A stretch of DNA of 64,000 bases from G965240365 sp965240365. GTDB taxonomy: Bacteria > Pseudomonadota > Gammaproteobacteria > Eutrophobiales > Eutrophobiaceae. Both the position numbers and the translations under genes were made by a program. A model generated the notes under the pieces. It saw nothing but the letters and a program-made list of their open reading frames with translations, was not told where the DNA came from and did no database searches. Shown here piece by piece: positions 26,190 to 34,950 of this stretch (positions are counted from its first letter, which is position 1; each line of letters starts with the position of its first letter). The stretch lies in assembly GCA_965240365.1 (NCBI GenBank), contig OZ251218.1, positions 434,001 to 498,000 on the forward strand, in the 5' to 3' direction.

Positions 26190-27461
26190 ATGACCAAATT
26201 ACAGGCGATTCGCGGTATGCGCGATGTGCTGATGGACGCCACGCCGCGCTGGCAGTATCTGGAACACACGATCAAGGCAATACTGCAACAATACGGCTAC
26301 CGCGAGATCAGGCTCCCGCTCATTGAAAAGACGGCGCTGTTTGCCCGCTCGATCGGCGCGGATACCGACATCGTCTCAAAGGAAATGTACAGCTTTGATG
26401 ACCGCAACGGCGACAGCCTGAGCCTGCGACCGGAAGGCACGGCCGGCTGTGTCCGGGCCGGTATTGAACACGGCTTGTTTCACAATCAAACCCATCGGCT
26501 CTGGTATGGCGGCCCCATGTTTCGGCATGAGCGGCCGCAAAAGGGCCGCCAGCGGCAGTTTAACCAGATCGGCGTCGAAGCCTTTGGCCTGGCCGGGCCG
26601 GATATTGACGCCGAATTGATCTTAATCTGCGCCCGTCTATGGGCGGCGCTGAAGCCGGGGCCGCTGCGGCTGGAGATCAATTCCCTGGGCACGGCCGACT
26701 CGCGCCGGCATTACCGGCAGGCGCTGGTTGACTATTTTTCCGCAAAGCGGGAACAACTCGATGCGGACAGCCTGACCCGGCTCAAACAAAACCCGCTGCG
26801 GATCCTGGATAGCAAGAACCCCGCCATGCAAACCCTGATCAGGCAGGCCCCGCCGATGGCCGATTATCTCTGCGCCGAATCGGCCCAACATTTTGCCGGC
26901 CTGCGGCAAATCCTGGACAGCGCCGGGCTGGAATACCGGGTCAATCCGCGTCTGGTGCGGGGGCTTGACTATTACGGCAAGACCGTATTTGAATGGATCA
27001 CGGATCGGCTCGGGGCCCAGGGCGCGGTCTGCGCGGGTGGCCGCTACGATGACCTGGTCGGGCAACATGGCGCCCGGCCGACGCCGGCGGTCGGCTTTGC
27101 CCTGGGGCTGGAGCGCCTGATCGAGTTGTGTGACTTTGCCGCCATGCCGGATACAGACACGCCACACGCCTATCTGGCGCTGTGCGGCGAAGCCGCCGTG
27201 CGGCGCGGTCTGGCGCTGGCAGAAGAACTGCGCGGCCGCCTGCCCGGTATGCGCATACTGAGCCATTGCGGTGGCGGCAGTCTCAAAAGCCAGCTCAAAA
27301 AAGCGGATAAATCCGGCGCCAGACTGGCGCTGATCCTGGCCGGGGACGAACTGGAGAAAAAACAGGTAACGGTCAAAGATCTGCGTGAAAAAATACCGCA
27401 GACGGCCGTGGATCAATCTGAACTGGCCGATTTTCTGTCGGCCCGGCTTGGGTTGTCCTGA
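26190..27461 (+). CDS. hisS: Histidyl-tRNA synthetase
   Basis: 423 aa from the ATG at 26190 (MTKLQAIRGMRDVL), the normal length. Class II motif 2 (MFRHERPQKGRQRQFNQIG) and the histidine-specific LVRGLDYYGKTVFE and AGGRYDDLVG motifs are present. The C-terminal anticodon-binding domain is complete. It lies 43 bp after rodZ where ispG would be expected. The operon is interrupted after it by 1.8 kb of repeats and accessory genes before yfgM. Confidence 0.97.
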   Translation: MTKLQAIRGMRDVLMDATPRWQYLEHTIKAILQQYGYREIRLPLIEKTALFARSIGADTDIVSKEMYSFDDRNGDSLSLRPEGTAGCVRAGIEHGLFHNQTHRLWYGGPMFRHERPQKGRQRQFNQIGVEAFGLAGPDIDAELILICARLWAALKPGPLRLEINSLGTADSRRHYRQALVDYFSAKREQLDADSLTRLKQNPLRILDSKNPAMQTLIRQAPPMADYLCAESAQHFAGLRQILDSAGLEYRVNPRLVRGLDYYGKTVFEWITDRLGAQGAVCAGGRYDDLVGQHGARPTPAVGFALGLERLIELCDFAAMPDTDTPHAYLALCGEAAVRRGLALAEELRGRLPGMRILSHCGGGSLKSQLKKADKSGARLALILAGDELEKKQVTVKDLREKIPQTAVDQSELADFLSARLGLS

Positions 27462-28102
27462 AATTGGGGGTGATTCTCCCTTTTTCATTGTCATTCCCGC
27501 CTGGGCGCGAATGTACAAAAAAACTACTGGATTCCTCGGTGGCCTGTTCCAGACGCCGCTCTACCACCTCGGCGGCTTGTTCCAGACGCCGCTCTACCGC
27601 CTACGTCCTGTAGGCGTACGTCCTGTAGGCGAGCTTTCGCTGGAATGACGCAGTGGCCTCGCCGTCATTCGATAAGTCGGAATGACAGGGCAAAGGAAAT
27701 AGTGTTAAAGGCTGCCCGAATGCGCCTATCACCCTTGCCGTCATTCCAGCGAAAGCTGGAATCCAGTGGTTTATACAATACATTCCCGCTGGCCTGCCAT
27801 AGGCAGACCAGCGGGAATGACAGCCAAACACACCATTGCGGCCTGTTGCAGGCGGTTTGGCAGACAGAATCGTAGTCCATTTCACTCCCCGACCCTGTTC
27901 TCCTGGATACCTCGGCGGCCTGTTCCAGACCTCCTGCAGCAGGCAGGCGCCGCTCTACCGCCTACATCCTGTAGGCGAGTTTTCGCAGGGATGACGGCGG
28001 GGGCGGAATCAACTCTTTAACAGACCCGTCATTTCCAGCCTACCTGCATCAGGCTAAGCAAAATAACGCATAATAATTGCTGCCGGCATCGGCCGTGTTG
28101 AT
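27462..28102. repeat. Repeat-filled intergenic block
   Basis: Holds tandem CTGTTCCAGACGCCGCTCTA units (27550-27640), doubled CTACGTCCTGTAGGCG palindromes and a two-hairpin composite at 27740-27821 (GTCATTCCAGCGAAAGCTGG..GCGGGAATGAC). A second TCCAGAC/CTCTACCGCC unit with a TGCAGCAGGCAGG insertion lies at 27907-27975. No coding gene is credible here. Confidence 0.75.
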
Positions 28103-28444
28103 TTGGATGAAGTCAAAAAAGGCGAAGTTCGTTTTCAGCGAGGCTGGCTAGAAGAACACGCGATAGACCCTACTCAATGTGCGGTCATCCGTGTCGCCGG
28201 AGAATCAATGGAACCCACTTTGCCGGGTGGGTGCTCAATTTTAATTAATCGCGCGCGCGTCAAGCGCAAAACAGGCTATATTTATGCAATACGGACTGAT
28301 GATGGGCTGGTTGTAAAACGGCTTAAACGGACAGATAATGAATGGCAGCTATTGAGCGATAATCCAGCCTGGAAAGAAACTAACTGGCCGAACGGCGCTG
28401 AGATCATCGGGCAGGTAATGTGGATGGCTAGATCTTTAGCTTAA
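28103..28444 (+). CDS. S24/LexA-type peptidase domain of a phage-like repressor, N-terminus missing
   Basis: 113 aa from a TTG start; the frame opens at a stop at 28064. The C-terminal peptidase fold is present: VRFQRGWLEE, VIRVAGESMEPTLPGGCSIL (catalytic Ser in GESMEP) and DGLVVKRLKR (catalytic Lys). Related phage repressors carry an HTH domain ahead of this, absent here, so this is probably a fragment of an integrated element. It could still be made as a free domain. It sits within the accessory block between hisS and yfgM. Confidence 0.75.
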   Translation: MDEVKKGEVRFQRGWLEEHAIDPTQCAVIRVAGESMEPTLPGGCSILINRARVKRKTGYIYAIRTDDGLVVKRLKRTDNEWQLLSDNPAWKETNWPNGAEIIGQVMWMARSLA

Positions 28445-28470
28445 TTTTTTAACGCAAAAAAAAGAAAGCA

Positions 28471-28884
28471 ATGTACGAACCAGTAAGCAAAAAAACCAAA
28501 CTCACAATTTGGGGCCGGATTTTAATCGTTCTTAAAACCGTAGCGGTGCTAGGTTTGATGCTTAGTATTTATCTCCTCTTTTTTTATCTGCCCGCAAAAA
28601 ACGCTGAAAGAAGGGCTCCACAAATAGAGGCCCGCAAAATCGAAGCCGAAAAAGACGCGACCGCAAGAGACGCCTGCGGCCGTTGGATATTCTCGTTAAC
28701 ACGGCACCCAAGCACTCTGAAGCTGGACTATGGCACAAGCACAGTGGTCGCAGTGAGTGATGGCGGCCGCCAAGTTTTTATGTCGTTCTCAGCCAAAAAC
28801 TCATTCGGCCTGGAATTGACACAAAGCGCGTGGTGCGAGATCTCTGCTGATGGTATCTTTGTCAATGGGTTTATCAATGAGTAG
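28471..28884 (+). CDS. Hypothetical single-span membrane protein
   Basis: 137 aa; I do not recognise it. One membrane helix near the N-terminus (~20-42, LKTVAVLGLMLSIYLLFFYL) follows a basic start, suggesting N-in topology. A short charged helix (AERRAPQIEARKIEAEKDA) comes next, then a globular domain with two cysteines (DACGRW, AWCEIS). It lies 26 bp after the S24 fragment on the same strand. Lower GC than the neighbours; probably part of the same accessory block. Confidence 0.6.
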   Translation: MYEPVSKKTKLTIWGRILIVLKTVAVLGLMLSIYLLFFYLPAKNAERRAPQIEARKIEAEKDATARDACGRWIFSLTRHPSTLKLDYGTSTVVAVSDGGRQVFMSFSAKNSFGLELTQSAWCEISADGIFVNGFINE

Positions 28885-28911
28885 GAGAGAATCCAGTGCA
28901 GTGCAAGAAAA

Positions 28912-29196
28912 ATGATTGAACATCGGCTGACCAGACTGCTTTGCATCTGTATTCTGCTCCTGCCACTATCGGCGCCCGCATCCGCCCCCGCGGAGGAATG
29001 GCGCGGCCTGGTTATCGCTCCGGAGCACCGTTGTGCGCCCTACGACCGAGCAAAACAATATCCCTATCCGCAATCTATCGAGCAAAAATATGTTAACCTG
29101 CCTGCCCGATTCGTCCCATATCTATTGAACCCGGACAACGGGCTGAATAAAATAAAATCCAGCGTTATAATCTGCGCCCCTGAAGAAAGCGCCTAA
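28912..29196 (+). pseudogene. Truncated exported HNH-type endonuclease
   Basis: 94 aa with a signal peptide (~1-28, LLCICILLLPLSAPASAPA). The segment EEWRGLVIAPEHRCAPYDRA with YPYPQSIE matches the start of secreted HNH nucleases, in which WxGLVVAPEHRCSPYD and YPQSVE precede the HIVARSEAH catalytic region. The protein changes at VNLPARFVPYLLNPDNG, a repeat-derived sequence also present near 21918-21958 (reverse), and stops before any HNH motif. It therefore looks like a nuclease gene broken by repeat insertion. Confidence 0.6.
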
Positions 29197-29237
29197 GGCG
29201 ACAGGTTTTTTTAGGTTTCTCAAAAGAGACGGAATGA

Positions 29238-29870
29238 GTGGATATTTACAGAACAGAAGAAGAACAGATTGAGGCGGTCAAAAGCTGGTGGCAGGAAAAC
29301 GGCAAATCGATCATTGCCGGTGTCGTTATTGGCCTGGCGGCCATTTTCGGCTGGCGCGGCTGGCAAAATCACAGCGCCTTGCAGGCCGAAGCCGCCTCTA
29401 CTTTGTATCAGCAGATGATCAACGCCTCGCGTAATGGCGAACGGGACGATATCAAGGTGTACGCGGATCGCATTATTGCCGATCATGCCGCCTCGGCCTA
29501 TGGCCTGTTTGCCGGCTTGATGCTGGCCAGGCTGGCGGCGGAGGCCGGCGACCTCGCCGGCGCGGAAACCCATCTGAACCGGGTTCTGGCGGACAATAAC
29601 GAAGCCAGCATTGAACATATCGCGCGCCTGCGGCTGGCGCGCGTCCTGATCGCGCGCGAGCGGCTGGACGAGGCGCTGCGCCATTTGAATGTCGATGACA
29701 GGGCCAGCTTCGCGGCCCGTTATGAGGAATTAAAGGGTGATATTTTCGTGAAACAGGGCAAAAAACAGGAGGCGCAGGCGGCCTATCAGGCCGCGCTCGC
29801 CGAGATTGATATGACCAGCGAGCTGCAAGCCGTGCTTGAATTGAAGCTGGACGAACTGGGCAGGATTTAG
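29238..29870 (+). CDS. yfgM: YfgM/AncA, periplasmic TPR-like chaperone anchor
   Basis: 210 aa with a GTG start (MDIYRTEEEQIEAVKSWWQE). A membrane helix lies at ~24-42 (SIIAGVVIGLAAIFGWRGW) and the rest is a periplasmic tetratricopeptide-like domain. In E. coli YfgM interacts with the Sec translocon and PpiD. It is directly followed by bamB with two bases between, the standard order. The start SD is weak (GGAATGA). Confidence 0.9.
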   Translation: MDIYRTEEEQIEAVKSWWQENGKSIIAGVVIGLAAIFGWRGWQNHSALQAEAASTLYQQMINASRNGERDDIKVYADRIIADHAASAYGLFAGLMLARLAAEAGDLAGAETHLNRVLADNNEASIEHIARLRLARVLIARERLDEALRHLNVDDRASFAARYEELKGDIFVKQGKKQEAQAAYQAALAEIDMTSELQAVLELKLDELGRI

Positions 29871-29872
29871 CC

Positions 29873-31189
29873 GTGTTGTTCCGTTTGCATTCTTTAATCT
29901 TGCTGTCGGCGCTGCTCTCGGGCTGCGGCATCCGGGATACCGTAAGGGGCTATTTCGGCGGGGAAGACAACGCCGCCCCGCCGTCCCCGCTGGTGGAATT
30001 CAGGCCCGGCGCCACTGTCATCCCGCGCTGGACGGAGGATGTCGGCAAGGGCGCCGATGAATTATTTATCAAGCTGAAACCGGCGTTGCTGGGTAATACC
30101 ATTTTCACGGCCGATGCCAGGGGTAATATCGCCGCGCTTAACCGCGAGGACGGCCGGCCCGTCTGGCAAAGAGAGACCGATTTGCCCGCGACGGGCGGGC
30201 CGGGCGCCGATGAGACCCTGGTCAGCATCGGCACCGGCGAAGGCGAAGTCATTGGCTTTGCCATCGAAACCGGCGCCGAGCTCTGGCGCGCGCGGGTCTC
30301 CAGCGAAATCCTGTCCGCGCCCAGAGAGGCGGCCGGCGTGGTCATCGTCAGGACCATCGACGGCAAAATCTTTGCGCTCGACGCCGCCAGCGGTAAACGC
30401 CTGTGGCTCTATGACCGGGCGGCGCCCGCATTGACCCTGCGCGGCACCAGCACGCCGGTGATCGCCGGTGATCGCGTTATCGCCGGTTTTGACGGAGGCC
30501 AACTGGCCGCGCTGGAATTAAAGACCGGCAAACTGATCTGGGAACAGCGCGTTGCCGTCTCGCGCGGGCGCAGCGAACTGGAGCGTATGGTGGATATAGA
30601 CTCGGCGCCGCTGGTGATCGGCGACTCCATTTATGTGGCGACCTTTCAGGCCAATGTCTCCGCGGTTTCACTGGAATCCGGGCAAATCTACTGGCAGCGC
30701 GATATTTCAGTCCATGCCGAACTCGCCGCCGACAGCCGTTATTTATATGTGACCGATGAACAAAGCCATATCTGGGCGCTGGACCGGTTTTCCGGGGAAT
30801 CCGTCTGGAAACAGGATCAGCTTGAGGCGCGCGGGGTCACCGGCCCCGCGATCAGCGGCAACAAGCTCGTGGTCGGCGATATCGAAGGCTATCTGCACTG
30901 GCTGGACAAGGCCAGTGGCCGGTTTAGCGCGAGAAACCGGGTGTCCGACAAAGCCATACTGACCCAGGCCGTTGCCACCGAAGATACGATCTATGTCTAT
31001 GCCAGTGACGGCGCCCTGTCGGCCTTTAATTACCTCGATAAAGACACTGTCGACCTGCCACAAGCCGGCGAGGTTGAGGCGGAAGAGGCCGGGGCCGCGG
31101 TGGAAGCGCGGAGCGTGGCGCCGCAAGGCTCATTCTTTAGCCGGCTGAAAGGATTATTTACCGGCGATGGGGATGCGGACGATGAATAA
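29873..31189 (+). CDS. bamB: Outer-membrane protein assembly factor BamB
   Basis: 438 aa with a GTG start. A lipobox LLSALLSGC puts the lipidated Cys at residue 18. The body is an eight-bladed PQQ-like beta-propeller with repeated W-x-E/D-x-T-G-x-x-x-W strands (ALNREDGRPVWQRE, FAIETGAELWRARV, LELKTGKLIWEQRV, and so on). It is the BAM-complex lipoprotein that helps BamA insert beta-barrels such as the receptor and autotransporter here. Longer than E. coli BamB (392) because of an acidic C-terminal tail. Confidence 0.96.
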   Translation: MLFRLHSLILLSALLSGCGIRDTVRGYFGGEDNAAPPSPLVEFRPGATVIPRWTEDVGKGADELFIKLKPALLGNTIFTADARGNIAALNREDGRPVWQRETDLPATGGPGADETLVSIGTGEGEVIGFAIETGAELWRARVSSEILSAPREAAGVVIVRTIDGKIFALDAASGKRLWLYDRAAPALTLRGTSTPVIAGDRVIAGFDGGQLAALELKTGKLIWEQRVAVSRGRSELERMVDIDSAPLVIGDSIYVATFQANVSAVSLESGQIYWQRDISVHAELAADSRYLYVTDEQSHIWALDRFSGESVWKQDQLEARGVTGPAISGNKLVVGDIEGYLHWLDKASGRFSARNRVSDKAILTQAVATEDTIYVYASDGALSAFNYLDKDTVDLPQAGEVEAEEAGAAVEARSVAPQGSFFSRLKGLFTGDGDADDE

Positions 31190-31230
31190 CAGACCGCAAT
31201 AACCCGTTCCAGCTAAAAAATCCGCCCGCC

Positions 31231-32628
31231 ATGAGACCGGTTATTGCCATCGTCGGCCGGCCCAATGTCGGCAAATCCACCCTTTTTAACCGGCTCACGG
31301 CCACGCGCGCGGCGCTCGTGGCCGACCGGCCGGGCGTCACCCGTGATCGCCAATATGGCGTATGCCGCTATGGCGAGCGCTGTCTGCTGGTGGTTGACAC
31401 CGGCGGCATCGGCCCTGAAGATCATGACAGCGAGGCCGTGGCCGAACTCATGCTGGCGCAGTCCATGCGGGCCATCCGGGAGGCCGCGCTGCTGATCTGG
31501 CTGGTTGACGCGCGCGCCGGCCTGACCCACGCCGATGAATCCCTGGCCGTTATGCTGCGCAAGTCGGGCAAAGCCATACTGCTCGCGGTCAACAAGGCCG
31601 AAGGTTATGAACCCCGGCTGGCCGCGGCTGAATTCTACAGTCTGGGCCTTGCGGCCGTAATTCCGGTCTCGGCGAAGCGCGGCGATGGCATGGATACCCT
31701 GCTCGCGGCGGCCTGCGACATGATCCCGCCGGACGCCGAGGCCGTTGAAGAAAAAACGGACGCGCTGACGATTGCCGTTTTAGGCCGCCCCAACGTGGGC
31801 AAGTCAACCCTGGTCAACCGCATCTCGGGTGAAGAACGGGTCCTGACCTTTGCCCAACCCGGCACCACCCGCGACAGCATCCCTGTGCCGCTGCAAAAAA
31901 ACGGCAAGGCGTATGTCCTGACGGACACGGCCGGGGTCAGAAGAAAAAGCAGGATCCAGGATCCCGTTGAAAAATTCAGCGTCATTAAATCACTCGATGC
32001 CATAGCCGCCGCAAAGATCATCATCCTGGTCATAGACGCCGGAGAAGGCGCAACCGAGCAGGACAGCGCCCTGCTCGGCATGATCAAAGACAGCGGCAAA
32101 GCGGTGATTGTCGCGGTCAATAAATGGGACGGACTGGAAGCCGATCAAAAACAGAGGGTAAAATCACAACTCTCGCACCGGTTCGGCTTTATTGACTACG
32201 CGCAATATCATTATATTTCCGCCCTGCACGGCACGGGCGTCGGCAATCTCTTCAAAACCATCCACCGGATTGAAAAATCACTGGCGCCCGAGTTGTCCAC
32301 CGCCGAACTGACGCGCATCCTGGCAGACGCGGTCTTCCGCCATCCGCCGCAGATGATTCGCGGCCGGCGCATCAAGCTGCGCTACGCCCACCTCGGCGGA
32401 CTAAACCCGATCCGGATCATTATTCACGGCAACCAGACCGGCAGCGTGCCCAGGCATTACAAACAATACCTGGCGGGCGTCTTCCGCAAGGCGCTCAAGC
32501 TCGTGGGCACGGGGCTATGGATCGAATTCAAACACGGCGACAACCCCTACAAAGATAAAAAGAACACGCTCACCCGCGCCCGGCAAAACAAGCGAAGACG
32601 CCTGCTGAGGCATGTTAAGAGTCGTTGA
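31231..32628 (+). CDS. der: Ribosome-associated GTPase Der (EngA)
   Basis: 465 aa with two Ras-like GTPase domains: G1 GRPNVGKSTLFNRL (~8-21) and GRPNVGKSTLVNRI (~186-199), each followed by DTGG/DTAG and NKxD-type motifs (NKAE, NKWD). A C-terminal KH-like domain is present (HPPQMIRGRRIKLRYA). It acts in 50S subunit maturation. It follows bamB by 41 bp, as in most gammaproteobacteria. Confidence 0.97.
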   Translation: MRPVIAIVGRPNVGKSTLFNRLTATRAALVADRPGVTRDRQYGVCRYGERCLLVVDTGGIGPEDHDSEAVAELMLAQSMRAIREAALLIWLVDARAGLTHADESLAVMLRKSGKAILLAVNKAEGYEPRLAAAEFYSLGLAAVIPVSAKRGDGMDTLLAAACDMIPPDAEAVEEKTDALTIAVLGRPNVGKSTLVNRISGEERVLTFAQPGTTRDSIPVPLQKNGKAYVLTDTAGVRRKSRIQDPVEKFSVIKSLDAIAAAKIIILVIDAGEGATEQDSALLGMIKDSGKAVIVAVNKWDGLEADQKQRVKSQLSHRFGFIDYAQYHYISALHGTGVGNLFKTIHRIEKSLAPELSTAELTRILADAVFRHPPQMIRGRRIKLRYAHLGGLNPIRIIIHGNQTGSVPRHYKQYLAGVFRKALKLVGTGLWIEFKHGDNPYKDKKNTLTRARQNKRRRLLRHVKSR

Positions 32629-32701
32629 GAGCAGATGGCCGCCGGGGATGCAAGGTTTCTGTTTCTGCCTTCACCAGATAGCAAATGATACTTTGGCCCT
32701 A

Positions 32702-32967
32702 GGGCCTGTTAACACTATTTTAGCAGTCCCTGCTTGAGTCTGTTTTGCGCGCCAGCAAGGCGGAAGAAGCGCAGTGTAGTTGCGCTACTCAAGCGACTGA
32801 CAACGAAGCTGGGGCGCAAAACAGGCCAAGCCCTTCGGGTTGTGTCCCAAACTGCGCCACTCGGCGTTGCTTGTCGCTCATTTGGAGTGACCAAACTACG
32901 CTCCGCGCGCCTTGATTGGCGCAGTTTGGGGCACAACAGGGCCTGCCAAAATAGTGTTAACAGGCCC
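32702..32967 (+). mobile_element. 266-bp MITE with perfect 20-bp inverted ends and TA flanks
   Basis: The ends GGGCCTGTTAACACTATTTT (32702-32721) and its exact reverse complement (32948-32967) bracket ~226 bp. TA flanks both sides (32700-32701, 32968-32969), the target duplication expected of IS630/Tc1-like transposition. There is no transposase inside; short frames on both strands look incidental. The internal sequence is palindromic in part (GCGCAGTTTGGG / CCCAAACTGCGC). Confidence 0.85.
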
Positions 32968-33034
32968 TAATAGGGGACAGCGATAACCTTACTACCGGTT
33001 TTTAAGAGTTTCACAAGCCTTGCTGGAGAAAATC

Positions 33035-33532
33035 ATGCCATTTACACCGTTTCACATGGGGCCGGGGATTGCCGTAAAGGCCATACTACAGGGCAGTTTC
33101 AGTTTAATGGTGTTCGGCTGGTCTCAAATCGTGATGGATTTGCAACCCTTGTGGGTCTTGTTGACAGGGCAGGGCCACTTGCATGGTTTTTCTCATACCT
33201 TTGTGGGCGCAACATTGCTGGCCCTGTTGTCTGCAATTACGGGCAAATACCTTGCCGAACCGGGGCTTCTGTTTTTCGGTCTTTCCAAAAGGACGAAGCC
33301 GGTCAGAATCACCTGGCTTGTTGCCTTCTTAAGCGCCTTTACAGGCTGTTTCAGCCATGTCCTGCTTGACGCGATTATGCACCCGGACATGCGGCCTTTT
33401 TATCCATTGTTTGCCGGCAACGGGTTTTTAGGCGTTCTGTCCGTTGAATCTCTGCACCGGCTTTGTTTGTACAGCGGTTTATTCGGCGCGGCGCTTTTCT
33501 ATGGCGTGTATTGGCACAAGCGCAGGGCCTGA
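33035..33532 (+). CDS. Integral membrane protein resembling YdjM/DUF4184 metal-dependent hydrolases
   Basis: 165 aa from the ATG at 33035, with GGAG seven bases upstream. It opens MPFTPFHMGPG, the conserved start of small membrane-bound metal-dependent hydrolase-like proteins. The histidine/aspartate motifs HGFSHTF and CFSHVLLDAIMHPDMRPF could bind a metal in the membrane. About four membrane segments. The substrate is unknown for the family; the 'hydrolase' label rests on weak similarity. It lies just upstream of rnpB. Confidence 0.65.
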   Translation: MPFTPFHMGPGIAVKAILQGSFSLMVFGWSQIVMDLQPLWVLLTGQGHLHGFSHTFVGATLLALLSAITGKYLAEPGLLFFGLSKRTKPVRITWLVAFLSAFTGCFSHVLLDAIMHPDMRPFYPLFAGNGFLGVLSVESLHRLCLYSGLFGAALFYGVYWHKRRA

Positions 33533-33626
33533 GCCATGCCTGCCGCGCGGGATATTCGTTTTTTCTGTGTAGCCTTTTTTAAAAACCGCGCTTGCATGTC
33601 TGTTGTCAGCTTATAAACTGGTCTTC

Positions 33627-33961
33627 GGAGTCGGCCAGGCAATCGCTGCCGGTTATTGTCGGCAGAGGAAAGTCCGGGCTCCACAGGGCGAGGCGCCAGA
33701 TAACATCTGGACGGCGTGAGCCGATGGAAAGTGCCACAGAAAATATACCGCCTGAAAGGGTAAGGGTGAAATGGTGCGGTAAGCGCGCACCGCGCTGCCA
33801 GTAATGGCAGTGGCAGGGCAAACCCCGCCGGGAGCAAGACCAAATAGGGAAACCAGGGTGCGGCCCGCACTGTTTCCGGGTAGGTCGCTTGAGGTGTATG
33901 GTGACATACATCCCAGATGAATGATTGCCCAAGACAGAACCCGGCTTATCGGCCGACTCTT
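33627..33961 (+). ncRNA. rnpB: RNase P RNA, bacterial class A
   Basis: The universally conserved core is readable: GAGGAAAGTCCGGGCTCCAC near 33664, ACAGGGC, the GGTAAGGGTGAAA..GGTGCGG segment, GCAAACCCC, GGGAGCAAGACCAAATAGGG near 33830, AGATGAATGATTGCC and ACAGAACCCGGCTTA. Helix P1 pairs GGAGTCGGCC (33627-33636) with GGCCGACTCT (33951-33960). It is the catalytic RNA that matures tRNA 5' ends. Small frames that cross it are spurious. Confidence 0.97.
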
Positions 33962-33984
33962 ATTTTTATCTCGACAATTGAAAT

Positions 33985-34060
33985 TGTCATGCCGGCCTGC
34001 CTGCCCTTCAGCAGGCAGTCTGGAACAAGCCGCCGAGGAATCCAGGAGGGAGGCGCCACA
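33985..34060. repeat. Degenerate dispersed palindrome
   Basis: TTGTCATGCCGGCCTGCCTG with a CTTCAGCAGGCAG arm, GTCTGGAACAAGCCGCCGAG and GAATCCAGGAGG; pieces of the 27.5- and 51.8-kb repeat units. Confidence 0.6.
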
Positions 34061-34099
34061 ATGATAAATGGACCCCGCTTCCGGTCCGGGTCAGGCGCT

Positions 34100-34591
34100 T
34101 CACTGTTCTGTAAAGAACTGCTGGCGATAGCGGATATAAATCGTTCGGCTGGCCGTTGCCGGGGTGATATCCAGGTCGAAAACAACGGTCTCCTGATGGG
34201 CAACGGCCAATTCGCCGATGTAATAGATCGCGGGTAAGGCCGGTTCTTTTATTTCCCTGAGTTTTACGGCTTTAAGCTGATTATTCAGGTTTTTCGCCAT
34301 CACATTAAGGCTGGCCGCGACCGCCATCTCTATCCCGGCAGTTTTTTCTCTGACGGACACATTCAACAGCGCCCGGTTCTTACCGCGCTCGATCCCGTAA
34401 GCGAGCGCAATCTCTTGCGGCAACTGGTCGGTTGTCAGGGCGTTCACATGCACCCGATATTGTCCAAATGGCAACTGATGGACATCGGGCGCAAAGGTCA
34501 CGCGCGGGCGATAGGCGTCGCTGCTCGTCCCGTCGTCACAGGCCGGTATTAACAACAGGGCCAGCAGCGCGATGTAATATCCGCTTTTCAC
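34100..34591 (-). CDS. DUF4426 lipoprotein
   Basis: 163 aa with lipobox LLLIPAC (Cys at residue 18). The body matches the DUF4426 pattern: YRVHVNALTTDQLPQEIALA, then AYGIERGKNRALLNVSV. Function unknown; predicted periplasm-facing lipoprotein. It is transcribed leftward, away from the nitrate operon, and convergent with the rnpB side. Confidence 0.85.
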   Translation of the reverse strand: MKSGYYIALLALLLIPACDDGTSSDAYRPRVTFAPDVHQLPFGQYRVHVNALTTDQLPQEIALAYGIERGKNRALLNVSVREKTAGIEMAVAASLNVMAKNLNNQLKAVKLREIKEPALPAIYYIGELAVAHQETVVFDLDITPATASRTIYIRYRQQFFTEQ

Positions 34592-34804
34592 TATCAGTAT
34601 CTCCGGGGCAGCGCTAAATCGCGCTGACTATAGCACACCGAAACGCGGGCCATATCAACCCTTAGAAATCCGATCAGGCCCGCCCGGTTCTGCACCTTGA
34701 TGATACAAACCGACCATAAAGCGTTCTAATCCGGTGCGGCATTAACGCCGCGCCATAGACACCCCTTTCGCTCATTCCTCATAAAAATCAACAAGATAGT
34801 CTCT
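34592..34804. other. Divergent intergenic region (left part)
   Basis: No gene seen; probably holds the promoter of the DUF4426 lipoprotein and any upstream activator sites for the sigma-54 promoter of nrtA. Confidence 0.4.
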
Positions 34805-34820
34805 TGGCCCGCTATTTGCA
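34805..34820 (+). promoter_or_regulatory. Sigma-54 promoter of the nitrate assimilation operon
   Basis: TTGGCCCGCTATTTGCA: the -24 TGGC and -12 TTGCA boxes have the exact 5-base core spacing of the consensus TGGCAC-N5-TTGCA. Transcription would begin near 34831, leaving a ~120-nt leader before nrtA. NtrC-type nitrogen control is the expected input. Confidence 0.7.
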
Positions 34821-34852
34821 AAACAGTTTGATTTAAGTAACGCAGAAGTAGT

Positions 34853-34934
34853 TTTGAGGCTTGATCAAGCCCTGTTTGGGAGCACGGCAGGCCGGCGGGC
34901 CGTGAGTGACAACGCCTCGATAATTAAAACGCTA
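34853..34934 (+). promoter_or_regulatory. Structured leader ahead of nrtA
   Basis: Contains the perfect palindrome GGCTTGATCAAGCC and a GC-rich inverted segment (ACGGCAGGCCGGCGGGCCGT), followed by GTGACAACGCC. Leaders of nitrate assimilation operons are often controlled by ANTAR antiterminators (NasR/NasT) acting on paired hairpins. That reading is inference; no hexaloop pair was confirmed. Confidence 0.35.
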
Positions 34935-34950
34935 TTTGGAGTCTATGCGA

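Noticed and set aside
32715..32970. Short frames inside the 266-bp inverted-repeat element
   Set aside because: Basic low-complexity translations confined to the MITE; no transposase motif.
33592..33932. Small frames on both strands across 33.6-33.9 kb
   Set aside because: They cover the RNase P RNA gene, whose conserved core and P1 pairing explain the sequence.
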